This document shows positions 36,054 to 49,869 of a stretch of 64,000 bases of DNA, piece after piece (position 1 is the first letter of the stretch; the number at the start of each line of letters is the position of its first letter). This DNA is from Calamus simplicifolius. Its lineage: Eukaryota > Streptophyta > Magnoliopsida > Arecales > Arecaceae. The DNA lies in assembly GCA_900491605.1 (NCBI GenBank), contig UESW01003831.1, positions 199,100 to 263,099 of the forward strand, written 5' to 3'. The notes below the pieces were generated by a model. That model ran no database searches and was not told where the DNA came from. It saw nothing but the letters and a program-made list of their open reading frames with translations. The position numbers were made by a program, and so were the translations under genes.

Positions 36054-36300
36054 ACAGTGTGAACAATAAATACTACACAACATCGTCTGCCTTGAGTCAG
36101 GTTTGGATGGAATCTGTTTCCCTTTTTAAGCCTTTCTACTTTTCATGGGGTTGAACCAGCAGTTGTGACGTATATTTTAAATGGATTATGGAAACAGTGT
36201 AAAGTGGAATGTAATGTTATACCTGCTCATGAGTCAAGTTGCCCATTCCTTTTTTTTTTTTTCCATCTTTCTTTTTTGGGCAATTTTGATGGTATTTGCG
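36054..36300 (+). other. Probable 3' UTR of SAR1
   Basis: The sequence after the TAG at 36051-36053 is non-coding and T-rich, with AATAAA at 36066-36071 directly downstream and later T-runs. The exact polyadenylation site cannot be read by eye. Confidence 0.4.
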
Positions 36301-38440
36301 TGATTCAATGTTTCTTCTATTTAATTATATATTTGAGGTTCAAGGTTGCAATCTCCATGTTTTGCGTTCTCGCATATTGTGCCTCAACCTGTCACATTTT
36401 CCTGTGGTTGCAACTTGTACCATCATATTTTCAGTAGCCAAGAGTAAGCAGATAATAATTGATTATGATGTACGGAGCTTCATTGCATTGACAAAGCCAG
36501 ACGTAAGCTGCTGAACATGTTTGAGCATCGCCAAGGGAACGACGTGTTGCTGGTGTTTGGCTTCTGCACCAGACAGCAAGTTCCTGTTGTGATTCACCAC
36601 TGAAGCTTGTGATCAAAAACATGCCTGAAACCGGCCGCAAGCACTGGAGGAGCATAATAAGAAAGGTGCATCAGAAGATGACTGCATGTATGTCCGCATC
36701 ATCTCAGCAACACTGCCTGATATCATCTCCTCGGCACAAACATGAGCTGATGTTTCTTAGACTTCTCATTCCATGCCTCTGACCTGAATTAATCATTTAG
36801 AAATTCCTCTTTATCATCTTGCCAAACAAATTGCCCACTTCTGTTCGCACCCCAGCAAAATTAAAAGTACGACATGCCTGACCTAAGTCTCCACCAATAT
36901 TGTGAAAAAGGGTAATAGCATTTCTTTTATATCCCTGATCTATCATCTTTGGCACACTCAAACCAGCAGATCCATGTATTCCATGTAGGAGTATGTTGGA
37001 TGATTCAGAGGTGGAGATGGGAGGCTTACCAGCACTACAGAAGCCATCCTTAGAACATCCTAACATCCTTAGTATGGTTTAACATGAGAGTTGTGTAAAG
37101 AAACTCATCAACCTGTTGCTTAGACCACTGCTACTAGCTTTGCATCTGCCATTAATGGCCTCCCTTCTTTGGGCTGTTTGCGCTATGGCTGTTCGCTTGC
37201 GAATGCTTTCAGAGAGTCGCCTCCGGGTCTTCTTTTGGGCTCCTTCCTCCATGGCTGTTCGCTTGCGAGTGCTTCCAAACAGTCAACTCCAGTTCTTATT
37301 TGGCTATGCAGAGGATTTGAACCTAACAGCTCTCAAAGCTCTCTTTTGTCAGCAGCAGTTGGGACAGTAGCATCGGGCCGTTTCCTCAAAATCCAATACA
37401 GGGCTCTCCATGCTGTTTTTAGTGCTCATCTGGCCATTCATCGTCCCTTGATAATCACAACTGCCTTATCAATGATGCAGTCATTGATAATGCTGACAAA
37501 TATGGATGGGATCTGGGTGAGGTTCTTGCAACGGTATCTACATGAAGGCTTGTGGTTACCCAAACCCATAGTACAATAATGGGAAAACCATCACGCATAG
37601 GGTGCCACAATGAATGCTGACAAATGTGGATGGGATCTGGGTGCGGTTCTTGCAACGGGTATCTCTGGATATTGCATGACAACAATGTTAGGCTTGGTTA
37701 CCCAAACCCAGTCTGGATAATAATGGGAAAACCATCACGCATAGGGTGCCACAATGATCTCAGCAACACCCTCACATCCCTTGTAGCCTATGGAAGCAGC
37801 AAGCTACCGGAAGGCAGGCTGTCTTGGCATCCTCAACCAATTCATGATGGAACCATTGAGACAAATATGGACATAGCATGGCCTTTCTTCTTCATGCAAT
37901 TGGCAAGATCAGCAATCTTTGGATGGCAAGGTACATTCCTCGGCAACCTTTCCCCATGAGGGAAATTGGATGCCAATTTTAGGATGTACATGGTTTGCTG
38001 TGAGCAGCTGTTGAATGGAAAGAGTACTATAAGAGTAATTAATAATAGTATGATGCTGGTCATCTTAATGAACCAGCACTTGGAATAGTGTTGTAATAAC
38101 CAGGGGCTACTGAGACATTCGGTAACGACCCATTCCTTCACTTGCATGACCTAGCTCAGCTGATTGCTGCTAATTAGCCAGCTGCTAATTAGCCGAACAT
38201 GGGCAGTTCATCTCCTAAAAAGTTCAGAAAGTAGGGTGTTGGGACACAATACATAATGGCTGAGATTAAGCGATAAATATATAGTCCTGCAGAAGCATGG
38301 GTCAGGTGACTAGAGCTTGAAATGGACGAACTGTTACACACATAAGATAAAGGAGATGGATAAACTGTTGGCGCATGTGCAAGATGGATGGCTGTGATCT
38401 TCATTCTCAAGTGCACTCATTTTTTTTTTTTTTTTTGTTG
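36301..38440. other. Intergenic region with a local tandem duplication, no recognised gene
   Basis: I do not recognise any protein in the scattered short frames here (for example 36797-37066 on the minus strand, 37116-37370 and 37624-37959 on the plus strand). A segment of about 125 bp is repeated in tandem (about 37491-37614 and 37615-37760). It is marked by CTGACAAATATGGATGGGATCTG and by GGGAAAACCATCACGCATAG near 37580 and 37726. Base composition is less AT-rich than the surroundings, so a decayed gene or transposon fragment is possible. Confidence 0.4.
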
Positions 38441-41400
38441 AAAAGAGAGCAAAACCTTCAACAAGAATGGTGTATTATATTATTTTAGATAAGATTTTTT
38501 ACTACTAGACTTAGCTTTTATGACTTTTATATTTATATTCACTGATTTATTTCTCATGACTCTTTATATTTATATTCAATCTTCTAACTCAGTATTCATG
38601 GGTTCAAGTAGGGGCCAATATTTCAATTCAGTCATTCAACTCGACTGCACTTGAATTTGATTTAGAGAAAGGTCTTTGTGCATCGCATGTAGTGCAAGTC
38701 ATGCTTGCGGTTGCGCATAATAATTTTATCCTTTCGTGCACCGCACGCGCGGCCTGCACGTGTGTGCGCACCTGCATTGCATGCAGTGCAGAATGATTTT
38801 TCCTTGATTTAGTTACAGGGTAGGCCAATCTAATTTGATTTGAGTTAGGCTCAAGTTTTATTAAAGCCCTTGGTTTCCAATTTGGTCGACATCATTTAAC
38901 TAAACAAAATATCCAAGACTCATCACCATATGTGTCGATTCTTAATGCATCAAAGCATGTGCAGCCTCCTTTCTCATACCTTCTTCTATTCCCACACGTC
39001 CTTAAACTTCCTTAAGGGTCTCCCACAACATGGAAACTCTCTTTAATGAGCCCTATAGCTTGGAAACTCCTTAGCATGGTGCCACAAAGGCTAGAATTTC
39101 AGCATGACACACATCCACCTTCCACGTGCGTTCAAGCAAGAGAACACCCTCTCACCTATCTTTTGACTAAAATTCCTTTCAAAACCCCTCGTACCTCCAA
39201 CCAATAGGGGACCATGGTAATATCCAAGATAGTGCCTTGTATCATTGGGAAACTAATCATATAACACACAATACCCTCCCCGAAACTAATCATATAACAC
39301 ACAATACCCTTCCCCAATGGGCACCCAATACTAGGTACATCCCAAGTGGAAAGAATAGCTCTTTCATTGCCACATTTACTTAGGATTCTACCTTGAATCC
39401 CAGTAAAACTCCACACGCACGCCTTTAGCCAATAAAGGGAGCACAACAACATCCAAAAAAATGCTTTATATGGCTAGAAAACCAGCAAATGTGGCATCCC
39501 CCACAACAATGTTCGCCCATCACATGTAGAAGGTCCCCGCACAAATAGGCTGAAGACAACAACCTTTATCACCTTATTTGTTTAACCTGATTTAGAACAA
39601 TTGAGTCCCACTTGATATTGAGGACACTATAGATTAGATTAAGTAGCGGAACTAACATGCCGATCTTACCTTGATGTGTAGTCAAGTTAAAAATTGAGCC
39701 AAATGCTTAACCGGGGTATTGGGTTTAGTTTGAATCATGAAAATTGAACCCGATGTCCAAACCATGGCCTGTCATCTTTTCTATTAAAGCCTAGATATGG
39801 AGATGGGGTCCCACTTGATGTTAGACCATAATTTGTCATGCCCATAAGGATTTTGGCCACCTAATTTGACCCATGACTTTTGGGTTACTGCCCATGCCAA
39901 CTTGTTATAACATTACATTAAAGAAATTTCCATCAAAAATTATGTGCCCCTCATCATTATTACTTGTTCACATTTTGGGATGGATGTTGGTGGCTAAAAT
40001 TACCTCGAACAAGACGTTCTCCTTTGTTCGACTAATTAAGCAGTGAGGTGGCTCATATTCTCAATAGTGGGATCACCAACAATGATAAGGCAACCTAGAA
40101 TGGGGGAGATGGGGTAGGAAAAATGAGAAGCAAATGGCTTCCTCCTTCACGATCATATGAGAGTTGATGAGAGGTCATTAATGAAGGTGGGATTGCCAAC
40201 AATGTTCAACGGTTCAAGGTAGATGCAAAACTAGTTTTGAGAAAAGCCACATCGATCAAATAAGGCATAGCACAATGAGAAAAATCAAGAAAAAAGAAAA
40301 TTAAATAGAGAAAATCATGGAAGAATCTAGATCTCCTAATCCTTTTCGAAGTCAAAATCATCCAGATATCAGATAAGGCCTTTCTTTCTTTCGTTTCCAT
40401 CTTCTCCTTCTTGAAGGAGAAGGTAACATTTGAGTACACTCAGTGCAATGCCTAGTTGGGAGAAGATAACATTCGAGTCAACTTAGTGCAATGCTAAGTT
40501 GACTTGATCCTATTTTTTGGGGGGATTTGGGTGGCTTGTCAAGTAGACCAGGTCCTTGCTTCTTATTGGGCTGGATATTACAGATCCATTCTAGAAGACC
40601 TCTTAACAAAGTCTTTAACTAAAGAAATTAGACCTTGGTAGTAGGAAACTTCTCCTTAAGGTAGTGAGCCCACTAAGGAACTCCTTAGATTCTTAGACCC
40701 ACACTTTGTTCCTATGTGCTTATTTCAAGAGTATTTAAAGATTAACTTCCCCAAGCCCACACCAATACCTACTCCCCCAACCACTTCTAATTCTAGCAAC
40801 TAAGGTTAGGCCTAGTAGTTCACCAAACAAGAACCGCACATCAACAATCTCTTTCATATTTCCAAGCAGAACTGTACATGGTATCTTGTGTTAAAAACAT
40901 AGATGCCAATGCTAAGATAAAAAGATCATTAGCAACTTACTAAGATGTATATTATTAAAATTCCACCATACTAGATGCTTGAAATTAGACTGGATATGAG
41001 CTGTTGAAAATTTCTATTCCTTATAGTAGTTGTTTAATGAATAAAATCTGTACGTGAAGATGGACAAATTAAAAATGCAGTGTAGTGTTCTATACCAAGA
41101 AAAACGGAGAGAGTAAATGATTCCCAAGATGTTTTGCAGGCCTAGCACAAATACACCCATCATAGTTCCTAGTTTCAGACTAGTTTACCGCAAGTTAAAT
41201 CAAAGCTTATTTATTCAAAACAATCTAGTTTGAGTTGCTAGCACTTAAAACAGTGACAGAGGCTTATGTAAGTGAGAAGCAAATATGGTGAGACAAAGAG
41301 GGTTGGACATGGTCAATTAGATGTAATCATTATACACATTGTCCATTGTGGTTGAACAAAGAGATAGTCTAATTACATACAAGTTAATTAATATACACAT

Positions 41401-44400
41401 TACCACTATCTGCATTTGAAACATGCATGCATGCACCATAGTTTTGCATCTGCATGTAAAATAAGTCCTTCCATTATGATCCCTTAGATAGGCTGGAACA
41501 TTTGACTTCATTATATATCACAGATCAATTTCACTTATTACTATCACAACTAGCATCCAGCATGTGTGATGAACATGCAAGAAATTGCAGGAGAGCCCAA
41601 TCAGATATACATATTTTACCTATGTTTTAGGCATGGTATTTAAGAAAAACATAGTGATGACATTTTTTTAATCTATTTTTGGGTGCGATATTTTTTTTAA
41701 AAAAAACACAACATTAAATAATAACATATGATAATCCAGCACATGCCAGTTTAACTGGAAGGCTTTGGAGTAAAGCACATGCCGGACAGCCCTCTCAAGC
41801 AAGAAGAAGAAGAAGAAGAATTAAATATCTTTTTAAAATTAGATACAGTAGGATTTCAGTAACAAACTCAACATCGGGGTCATAGAGACCTTCTGACATT
41901 CAATAGTATAGATAACAGAAAGATTTTTCTTTTCCCTAATAAAATGGATGCATGTGTGACATGCAGCCTATTTACCTGGGTTTAATTATAGAATGCACAA
42001 ACATGGTAGTCATAAAAAGAAATTGGAGTGAACCAAAATAACTTGCATCATCACGAAGTAATCACCACATCCTCACCATCTCTAGGACTAGAAGGTGCAG
42101 GAATTTGTTCCCTGTCATACCATAATGAGATGTTATATTAAAACGTTGACATCAGTACTTTGCACCAGTGCTAATAGTTAAACCAACTGATATATTTTGT
42201 AATTCTGTGCATGATATAACTAGCAAGTTTTACTAATAGCTAAAATGTGAGCTAGAACACTTCAGTGAATCACCGCAAAAGAAAAAAATATACATGATAT
42301 AAAAAAGATATCCAGTAACTCTTAAAGTCTCAAAAAATTGACAAGAGAATCAAAGCCAAACAGGTCTAGTTTTGCCTTGTTTTGAGATCCCATCCATGGG
42401 ATGCACCATGACTACCAGAAGGCTTGTCTCTCGTACTGGGATCCATGTTTACCAGAGTTCATATTGAGTTTCCTACCAAAGAAACAGAACACAAAATAGT
42501 GTCAGTCTGTGCACACTAGATATACTCATTGAATCCATTGGATCCATTCGGGTAAATATACCAAACCAAAATAGAGCAAATGTTAACTACTTAACTAACA
42601 TGCATATGTGGGGTGAAAAGACAAGCCAAAATATGTTGATAGGATTTCTAAGTTATGGCTCTTATGTATCGTAAGAAGAGAAGAAATTGTTTAAAATTTA
42701 CACCAATAAAATAACTCCATTCTACATGAATAAATGCCAAAATTTACACTTACAATGGGTCATGGCCACTCTCATGCACAATAGGTGCACAATAAGTATC
42801 AGTCTATACAAAAGTATCAGCATATATGCTTCTAATGAGTGCATGGTAGTGCCTTAATGCATTTGTGAAAGGCCACCTCCTAAATATGCAAATCATATAG
42901 CTAACAAACCACCTCCTAAATATATGAAAGGCCAAAAAGGCCAAAAAGCCAAGCATTTGTGTAGCATATAATGAGTGCATGGTAGTGCCTTAATGCAGGT
43001 AATGAGATGTTTAGTATATTAGCTAGAAATAAAGATGTGAGTTTAGGAATGAAGCAAAGTGACAATCAACTCCAGCATGCGTCATCTACTCCTGAGAACT
43101 GGATAAGCTGCCATTTGGATGGCATTGTAGTTTGCACATAAAAGAGTGGCAATTAAAATGGCACTCATCACATAGTGCTAAAACAGGAGATTATATTGTG
43201 TTTTCTGAAACATATAAAAATATGCTGGTGAGGGGATCCTATTTCCATGATATCAAAGCCGGAGATTATCTTGTTAAAATATACGATGGTGTAAGGACCC
43301 CTGTCAAGCAATGTTACTCTGGCACGAGACAGGTGTTAGTTATCCCAAAGGATCTGACATGTAATCCATTAAGAAAGCCAGGACACATATAAGTCATCAA
43401 TATAAGTCTAGTAATGTGTGTATAATATAATCATAAACTAGTTGGACCACTCTGCTTTCTTATGGAAGAAATAAGATATTTGCTAACTTAATGTAATATT
43501 AGACTTGACAACTTGATAAGTGAAGTGCCAAAAGCAGACTTGTGAAGTTGGTGCCATCTTAATTTAGTAAGTTGGAGTGTTAAGGAATGTTGCAAAATGT
43601 CCAAGCACCTAATATGTCAAGGGACCTGAGCTTCAGAGGTTCCATGTAATGCATTGTTTAAGTCTCAATTTTAGCAACACCATGAACCTATTACATTTCA
43701 TAACAAAAATGCATTGCCTTCTCCTTAATATTGCTTGATAGATGCATTTTAACACAAACTACTCAAATTGGTTAATCATATAAAAAAAGGACTATAAATC
43801 AAGAAGTTCTCACATCCTAGGATTCATCATATTTGATCTCTTGACTCACATAAGTATCGGATTAGATTGCATTTTCCTTCCTATATAGGCCCAACCCTTG
43901 ATAGTATTATTTTCTCTCACATAGATAACTTTATATTGGATTACTATTGTTTGATGAAGCATTGGACAAAGATTTAAAAGTTGAAGCATACTTGGTTTAT
44001 CTGTATAGTCAGTATATGCGAGCCCAACAATGCACTCAGTTCTCTTCTTCTAGCTATAGAGACATGGTAAATAAACTTGCTTCTTATGTCTTTGTATCAG
44101 ACAAGTACATCATACAAAGCAGGATGGGAAACTTGCTATGCTTATGTTGCTTTCTGAACATTCCATTGAACAGATTTCACTTTTCCTTCCCTCTCAGACA
44201 ATCAGTGAATGGTGCTGCACTTCTGATGGGCAATGACACTAACCAGACACTTTCTGAGGAATGAGGATGAATAGGTCACATGGAACAATAAAAGATAGCA
44301 TTCTCAAAGTTGGAGAATGGCCCTAGTCTTGATGACAAAGACTATGCTATCTGCGCCTACAATCCAGCTTCTAAATAAGTTTGGCTCTATAGAGGAAACA

Positions 44401-46430
44401 CCAAGTTTGACCAATTTTAGGAAGACAAAAGCAAACCATCAAGTGGCTACACAACTTGAATTGCATTGAAAAACAATATCTATGAGATCTGCATGCTTTG
44501 ATAAGGAACCTTTTAATCAGCTGAGATAAAAATGTGTGTGTATGCAATATTCCTGGCCTAAACAATTAATATCTGGACCAAACAATTAAACCCTCCTTTT
44601 GTGATCAACAACAGCTGACCTACTTTATCCTTGATCTATTAAAAACATGGGACACTATCAAATGCAAAGGAACCACATTGCTCTACAAAGAATTCTTTGC
44701 CGCACTGTACTGTTGGACTTAAGATTGATGAAAATCAGAACAATTCAACGAGATCCATTCAAGATCATAATGTGAAGAAATTATATAGAGCCATGCCTTG
44801 AGGGATTTAACTTAAAATTTTTCAAATATAATTGGAATACTACTAGCAAATAAAACCATGGAAGCTCTAAACCTATTTTTCTTCAGCATGTCACATCAAT
44901 AGAGAGAGGCACATAGTATTCCAACAGAAATAATGTTGATAACGCTGGACAAAATGGATTTGGCATCATTTACACGATCAGCAAGGAGTGTTCAGATGCC
45001 CATGCTCGCAAGTTCAAAGCCATGAACTGTTGTACTATGGGAGTCAAACTTACTAAATTTCTGGACATAGACATAAAAGAATAGAGGCTCAAAGGTCAAC
45101 AATAGCTCCTGGATAAGGACTAGCAAGGCCCCTTGGTTACACAAGTATCTTTTAGAAGAGATTAGTGCCATGAATTTGGTCATGAGGTCATATTACCAGA
45201 AACAAGAGTTTTGCAAGTGACAAACTGCAGAAGAACATTTTTGGCCACATATCTTAATGCTTTGATCACATGCACTTCTGCTAAGTAGTTTACAAAGAAC
45301 AAGAAAACAAATGACATGACTGAAATAGCTCTAACAACAATATCAAAAGATGAGATAGAAATTAGTATTAGAATTTGGCAGAAGATTGAAAACCTTATAA
45401 TTTTGAAAAAAAATGGAAAATGCATCTGAGTCAAAAATCTTTGATGCAGGGATCTTAAGTGGGATATCTGGTAGTGGCTCAGGCTCTATGAAAGACATTT
45501 GGAGCACAGTTTGATCATGGGTAACCACCGGTGTATATCGCCAGCCATTCTGTGAACGTGTTTCCTCATCTGCAGTTTGGTTTTCCCATTCTCCGTGATC
45601 AAGTTTTTGTATGACTAGCTAGGAACTACATTACAAGTAACTGAGCAGGTCGGAACTAATAGGAGACTTTCCAAAGTACGAGCTGTGCTGCTGCATCACA
45701 CAAATAGTGAAGATGAAGCTCACATCCTAATTTATTAAAAGAAAATTCAACTCTTGGGCATTATTAAACAGAAAGAGAGCATGGCATTTTATATATAAAA
45801 AAAACCAATCTGAATACTCCTGTGAATGGAATTGCAAAGGACAACTATGAGGTGCAGACATAAGGACCAGCAGAAACAAAAACTAATGAATGCCTCATTT
45901 AAAGCAGGTGCATAAAGGGTGTATAAAAGCAAAGGGGGAAAGCACTATGAGCAGCAAAAAGAAATGCAGTTAATTATAAATAAATCTCCAACTTATGTAA
46001 TGAAAAATAAAGATCCCACCATAGTTATGACCACTAAAGGATCGTCATTATTAAATATTGATTTAAAACAATCTCTCAAGCAAACCAGATAAAAATCTTA
46101 GCCAGCATAAGAAGTTCATTATAACAAAAGCCACTAGTTAAAGGGAAATACACCCCAAACAGATTATATTTTTCTGTTTCTTTTGAAGGAAATCACATGC
46201 ACATTAACTACAACAATATTCAACTACTTATATGTTAAAAACCCCCAAATGAACCGTATAGAGCAAAAGCGTCTCCCCTGAAATCAAAGAAATGATGGTA
46301 TGCATACAAATCATGGAGACATACAAATGACAACAAACAGTGACTTGAAAGAAACTAAAGGAAAAAAATTTCAATATAAATGAACAAAATTCCTATAGTA
46401 ACACTTGTACATTGTTGACGCCAGATTACC
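38441..46430. other. Long intergenic region, no recognised gene
   Basis: I read this stretch on both strands and found no known protein family. A 38-bp direct repeat around AAACTAATCATATAACACAC lies at about 39248-39310. A GAA microsatellite lies at about 41803-41820. A duplicated phrase, ATGAGTGCATGGTAGTGCC, lies near 42835 and 42971. Plus-strand frames at 43132-43392 (86 residues) and 43947-44264 (105 residues) have no signature I know and no convincing gene context. One exon-like stretch on the minus strand is listed separately (45400-45620). Confidence 0.4.
45412..45618 (-). other. Exon-like open stretch of unknown identity
   Basis: The minus strand keeps one frame open through ENQTADEETRSQNGWRY, HDQTVLQMSFIEPEPLPDI and PLKIPASKIFDSDAF, with balanced amino-acid use unlike the surrounding AT-rich noise. 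A possible acceptor (CTAGCTAG, about 45618) and donor (AAG before GTTTTC, about 45395) frame it. I do not recognise the family. It may be an exon of a gene whose other exons I cannot find, or a gene fragment. Confidence 0.25.
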
Positions 46431-46599
46431 TTCTTTGATTGTCAGAGAGCATCCGATCGCCTTCTCCGGCGAAGTAGGGGTCCTTCGGGTGAGCTTTTCT
46501 CGATCGAGAACCTGCACAAAGTCCCTGGGGCCGGTATGTTGCTTATATAGCTCAATCTCAAGGAGATGGGATTCTTCCTCTACCAACTGTCCAAGCTCA

Positions 46600-47030
46600 G
46601 GGGTCGAATTCAGTTACATTAATTGGTGCTGATTATGATGAATATTTAAAGTATCAAGAAGTATTGAAACAACAGTCATCTTCTTCTATGGTTTCTATTG
46701 CTCAACCGGGTAATTCTTTTGCTTGTCTAGCACAATCTTCATCTAGTGGATTTAGATCTTTGATTTTGGTGCTTCCGATCCTATCTCTAGTAATAGAAAC
46801 ATTTTCTCTACTCTTCACTCTCCACTTATTTCCTTTATAGTCACCTTGGCTAATGGTTCTCAAACAGTGATTAAAGGAGCAGGAGAAAGTAAACCTCTAT
46901 TCTTTATTCCTTTAGCTTCTGTCTTATATGCTCCAGACTGTTTGTACAATTTAATTTTTATTAGTAAACTTTTCAAACAACTTAACTGTAGAGTAATCTT
47001 TGACTCTCATTATGTTTCTGTGTAGGATCG
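46600..47030 (+). pseudogene. Copia gag end and protease, broken
   Basis: The gag tail reads GADYDEYLKYQEVLKQQ (about 46630). The protease motif is FDFGASDPIS (about 46755) where DSGASDHIS is usual, so the catalytic Asp-Ser-Gly is damaged. It continues through SPLISFIVTLANGSQTVIKG and PDCLYNLIFISKLFKQLNC. Frame changes occur near 46750. Confidence 0.8.
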
Positions 47031-47039
47031 GAGTACGGG

Positions 47040-47985
47040 GAAGATAATTGGCGAAGGTCATAAGTCAAATGGATTATATTATCTCACTTGTTCTATCAGC
47101 CCTACCGCCTTTTCTTCTGCTTCTTCAATTGATCTTCTTCATAACCGCCTAGGACATCCTAGTTTCTCCAAACTTCAGAAGATGGTTCCTTGTATTTCAA
47201 AACTATCTTCCATTGTATGCGAGTCGTGTCAATTTAAAAAACATACCCGTAGTTCTTTTCCTAAGAAATTAAATAATGAATCATCCTCTATGTTTGATAT
47301 TGTTTACTCTGATATATGGGGTCCTAGTCGTATCAATGCCAACTTGGATTTTCAGTACTTTGTTACTTTTATTGATGACTATTCTCGTTACACTTGGTTG
47401 TTTCTAATAAAATAAGATCTGAGTTGTTTGCTATTTTTCAAAATTTTTGTGCTGAAATTCAGAATCAATTTGATGTTTCAATTAAAATTTTATGCAGTGA
47501 CAATGCATGAAAGTATATGTCTCTTCCTTTTCAGGAATTAATGGCTTCTTGGGGAATTAGTCATCAAATTTTTTGTGCATATACCCCTTAACAAAATGGT
47601 ATGACTGAAAGGAAGAATAGACACCTTATTTAAACAACCCAAAATATGCTTATCCATCATACTGTACCACTTCATTTTTGGGGGATGCTGTCCTAACTGC
47701 ATATTATCTAATTAATTGGATGCCTTCATTGGTTTTGCAAAATCAGAATCCTCATTCTATTTTGTTCCTAGGTCAACCATCTTACCCCCTCTCTACATGT
47801 GTGTTTGGGTACACTTGTTTTGTTCATAATCATACCCCTAGTAAGGATAAGCTTCATCCCAAATCTATTAAGTATCTTCTTAAGATATTCTCGCCAACAT
47901 AAGGGTTACAAATGCTATAATCCAACAAATAACAAATATTTTATCTTAACAAATGTAACCTTTTTTGAGACATCCTCTTATTTTT
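47040..47985 (+). pseudogene. Copia integrase region, broken
   Basis: The pre-integrase part reads LLHNRLGHPSFSKLQKM, then CESCQFKKHTRSSF. The core shows YSDIWGPSR, TFIDDYSRYTWLF and, after stops, LCSDNA (47490) and QNGMTERKNRHL (about 47595). The distal part is WGDAVLTAYYLINWMPS and FGYTCFVHNHTP (47678-47900). In-frame stops at about 47413 and 47508 and a frame change near 47670 break it. Confidence 0.87.
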
Positions 47986-48339
47986 CATCAACCACAAACC
48001 AAATGGGCATAATAGAAGCTCTTCCGATCCCTATTTTTTCCATCACACCGGCACCTAAACCATTACAAGTATACTCTTGACGGAATTCTATGCATGCTCT
48101 TGATGTTCCATTTGCACGTACAAACTAGTTAGATAATCCAAGTGACTCATCACCTTCCCTAACAGCTTCTCTAACACCGGTCATGTCTCAAACAGAAGAA
48201 CCCACTCCGCCTATTGCTATCTGAAAAGGTATTCGCTCTACTTGTAATCCTTATCCAATCTATAACTTTTTCAGTTATCATCGTCTATCCCCTTTATATT
48301 ATGCTTTTATATCCAATTTATCCACTATACCTCTTCCAA

Positions 48340-49250
48340 AAAGTGTTAGTGAAGCACAGGAACATCCAGGTTGGCAACAGGCTATGGTTGAGAAAATAAC
48401 AGCTCTTCATGCTAATAATACTTGGGAGCTAGTTCCATTACCTTCTAAAAAATCCGTGGTAGGTTGCCGATGGGTTTATACAGTGAAAGTTGGTCCTGAT
48501 GGCAAGATAGATCGCTTGAAAGCTCGTTTGGTTGCCAAAGGATATACTCAAGTTTTTAGCCTTGATTATAGGGATACCTTTTCTCCAGTTACCAAAATTG
48601 CCTTGGTCCGGCTCTTTATTTCTCTTGTTGCCATGCACCATTGGAGTATTCATCAACTGAATATTAAAAATGCATTTTTACATGAAGAGTTAACAGAAGA
48701 AGTTTATATGGAGCAACCATCAGATTTTATTGCTCAGGGGAGTCTGAGTTAGTTTGTCGACTACGAAAATCTCTTTATGGTTTGAAACAGTCCCCAAGGA
48801 TATGGTTTGGATAGTTTAGTACTGTTATTCAAAATTTTGGGATGTAAAGGAGCGAAGAAGATCACTCAGTGTTCTATCGTCATAGAGCTCATGAAATGTC
48901 TTTATCTAGTAGTATATGTGGATGACGTTGCCATAACAGGTGATGATCATGAAGGAATTGCTAAACTCAAACACCTCTTCAGTCACTTTCAGACTAAAGA
49001 TTTGGGAAAGTTGAAATATTTTTTGGACATTGAGGTTACTCAGTCCAGTACATGCATTGATATTTCACAAAGAAAATATGCCTTAGATATTTTAGTAGAG
49101 ACAAGGATGTTGGATTGTAAAGCCGTTGAAACTCCTATGGATCCAATGTTAAACTTGTTCCAGGATAGGGGGAGCCACTAAAAGACCCTGGACAATATCG
49201 GAGATTAGTCGAAAAACTCAATTACCTCACTATCACTCGCCCAGATATCT
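48340..49250 (+). pseudogene. Copia reverse transcriptase, broken
   Basis: The reading begins EHPGWQQAMVEKITALHANN and goes through GCRWVYTVKVGPDG, KARLVAKGYTQ and YRDTFSPVTK, then NAFLHEELTEEVYM (48384-48752). After a frame change it continues with VVYVDDVAITGDD (catalytic YVDD), FQTKDLGKLKYFLDIEV and TPMDPMLNLFQD (48807-49181), and another shift leads to ITRPDISFVVSVVSQF. Confidence 0.9.
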
Positions 49251-49379
49251 CCTTTGTAGTCAGTGTAGTTAGTCAGTTTTTCAAGCCTCATGTGACAGTC
49301 ATTGGGATGTAGTGATATGCATCCTTAGATATATCAAAGAAGTTTTAGGACAGAGTTTGTTATATGAAGTAGAGGACAT

Positions 49380-49862
49380 ACACAGATTATTTGGTATTCA
49401 GATGCTGATTAGGCAGGTTTCCTTCAGATAGACGATCTACTTCAAGCTATTGTGTCTTTATTGGAGGAAACCTAATATCATGGAAAAGCAAAAAGCAAGA
49501 TGTTGTGGCCAGGTCAAGTGCAGAAGCAGAATATCGAGCTATGGCCTTAGTTACTTGTGAACTTGTTTGGTTAAAACAGTTACTTCAAGAATTAAGGTGT
49601 GGAGATGTTAGTCCAATGACATTGATTTGTGATAATCAAGCGGCACTCCATATTGCTTCAAATCCGATCTTCCATGAACGAACAAAACACAGAGATAAAT
49701 TGTCATTTTATCAAACAGAAGATTGAATCTGGTTGCATTATTACTAGTTTTGTGAATTCAAATGATCAGTTGGCAGACATTCTTACTAAAGCTTTAAGAA
49801 GACCATGGATTGAGTGTATTTGTAACAAGCTAGGAGCATATGATATATACGCTCCAGCTTGA
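49380..49862 (+). pseudogene. Copia RNase H, mostly readable
   Basis: It reads SSYCVFIGGNLISWKSKKQ, then ARSSAEAEYRAMALVTCELV (the classic SAEAEY), LICDNQAALHIASNPIFHERTK and, in a second frame, FVNSNDQLADILTKAL. It ends at 49860-49862, right before the polypurine tract. Confidence 0.9.
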
Positions 49863-49869
49863 GGGAGAG

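Noticed and set aside
43132..44264. Two plus-strand open frames of 86 and 105 residues
   Set aside because: No recognisable domain, no splice or promoter context, and amino-acid content typical of chance frames.
46371..46586. Minus-strand open frame with a TATATAAG-like motif and a donor-like end
   Set aside because: The plus strand can be read as the upstream part of the Copia gag tail (SQGDGILPLPTVQAQG), so the minus frame is more likely coincidental. I cannot exclude an exon.
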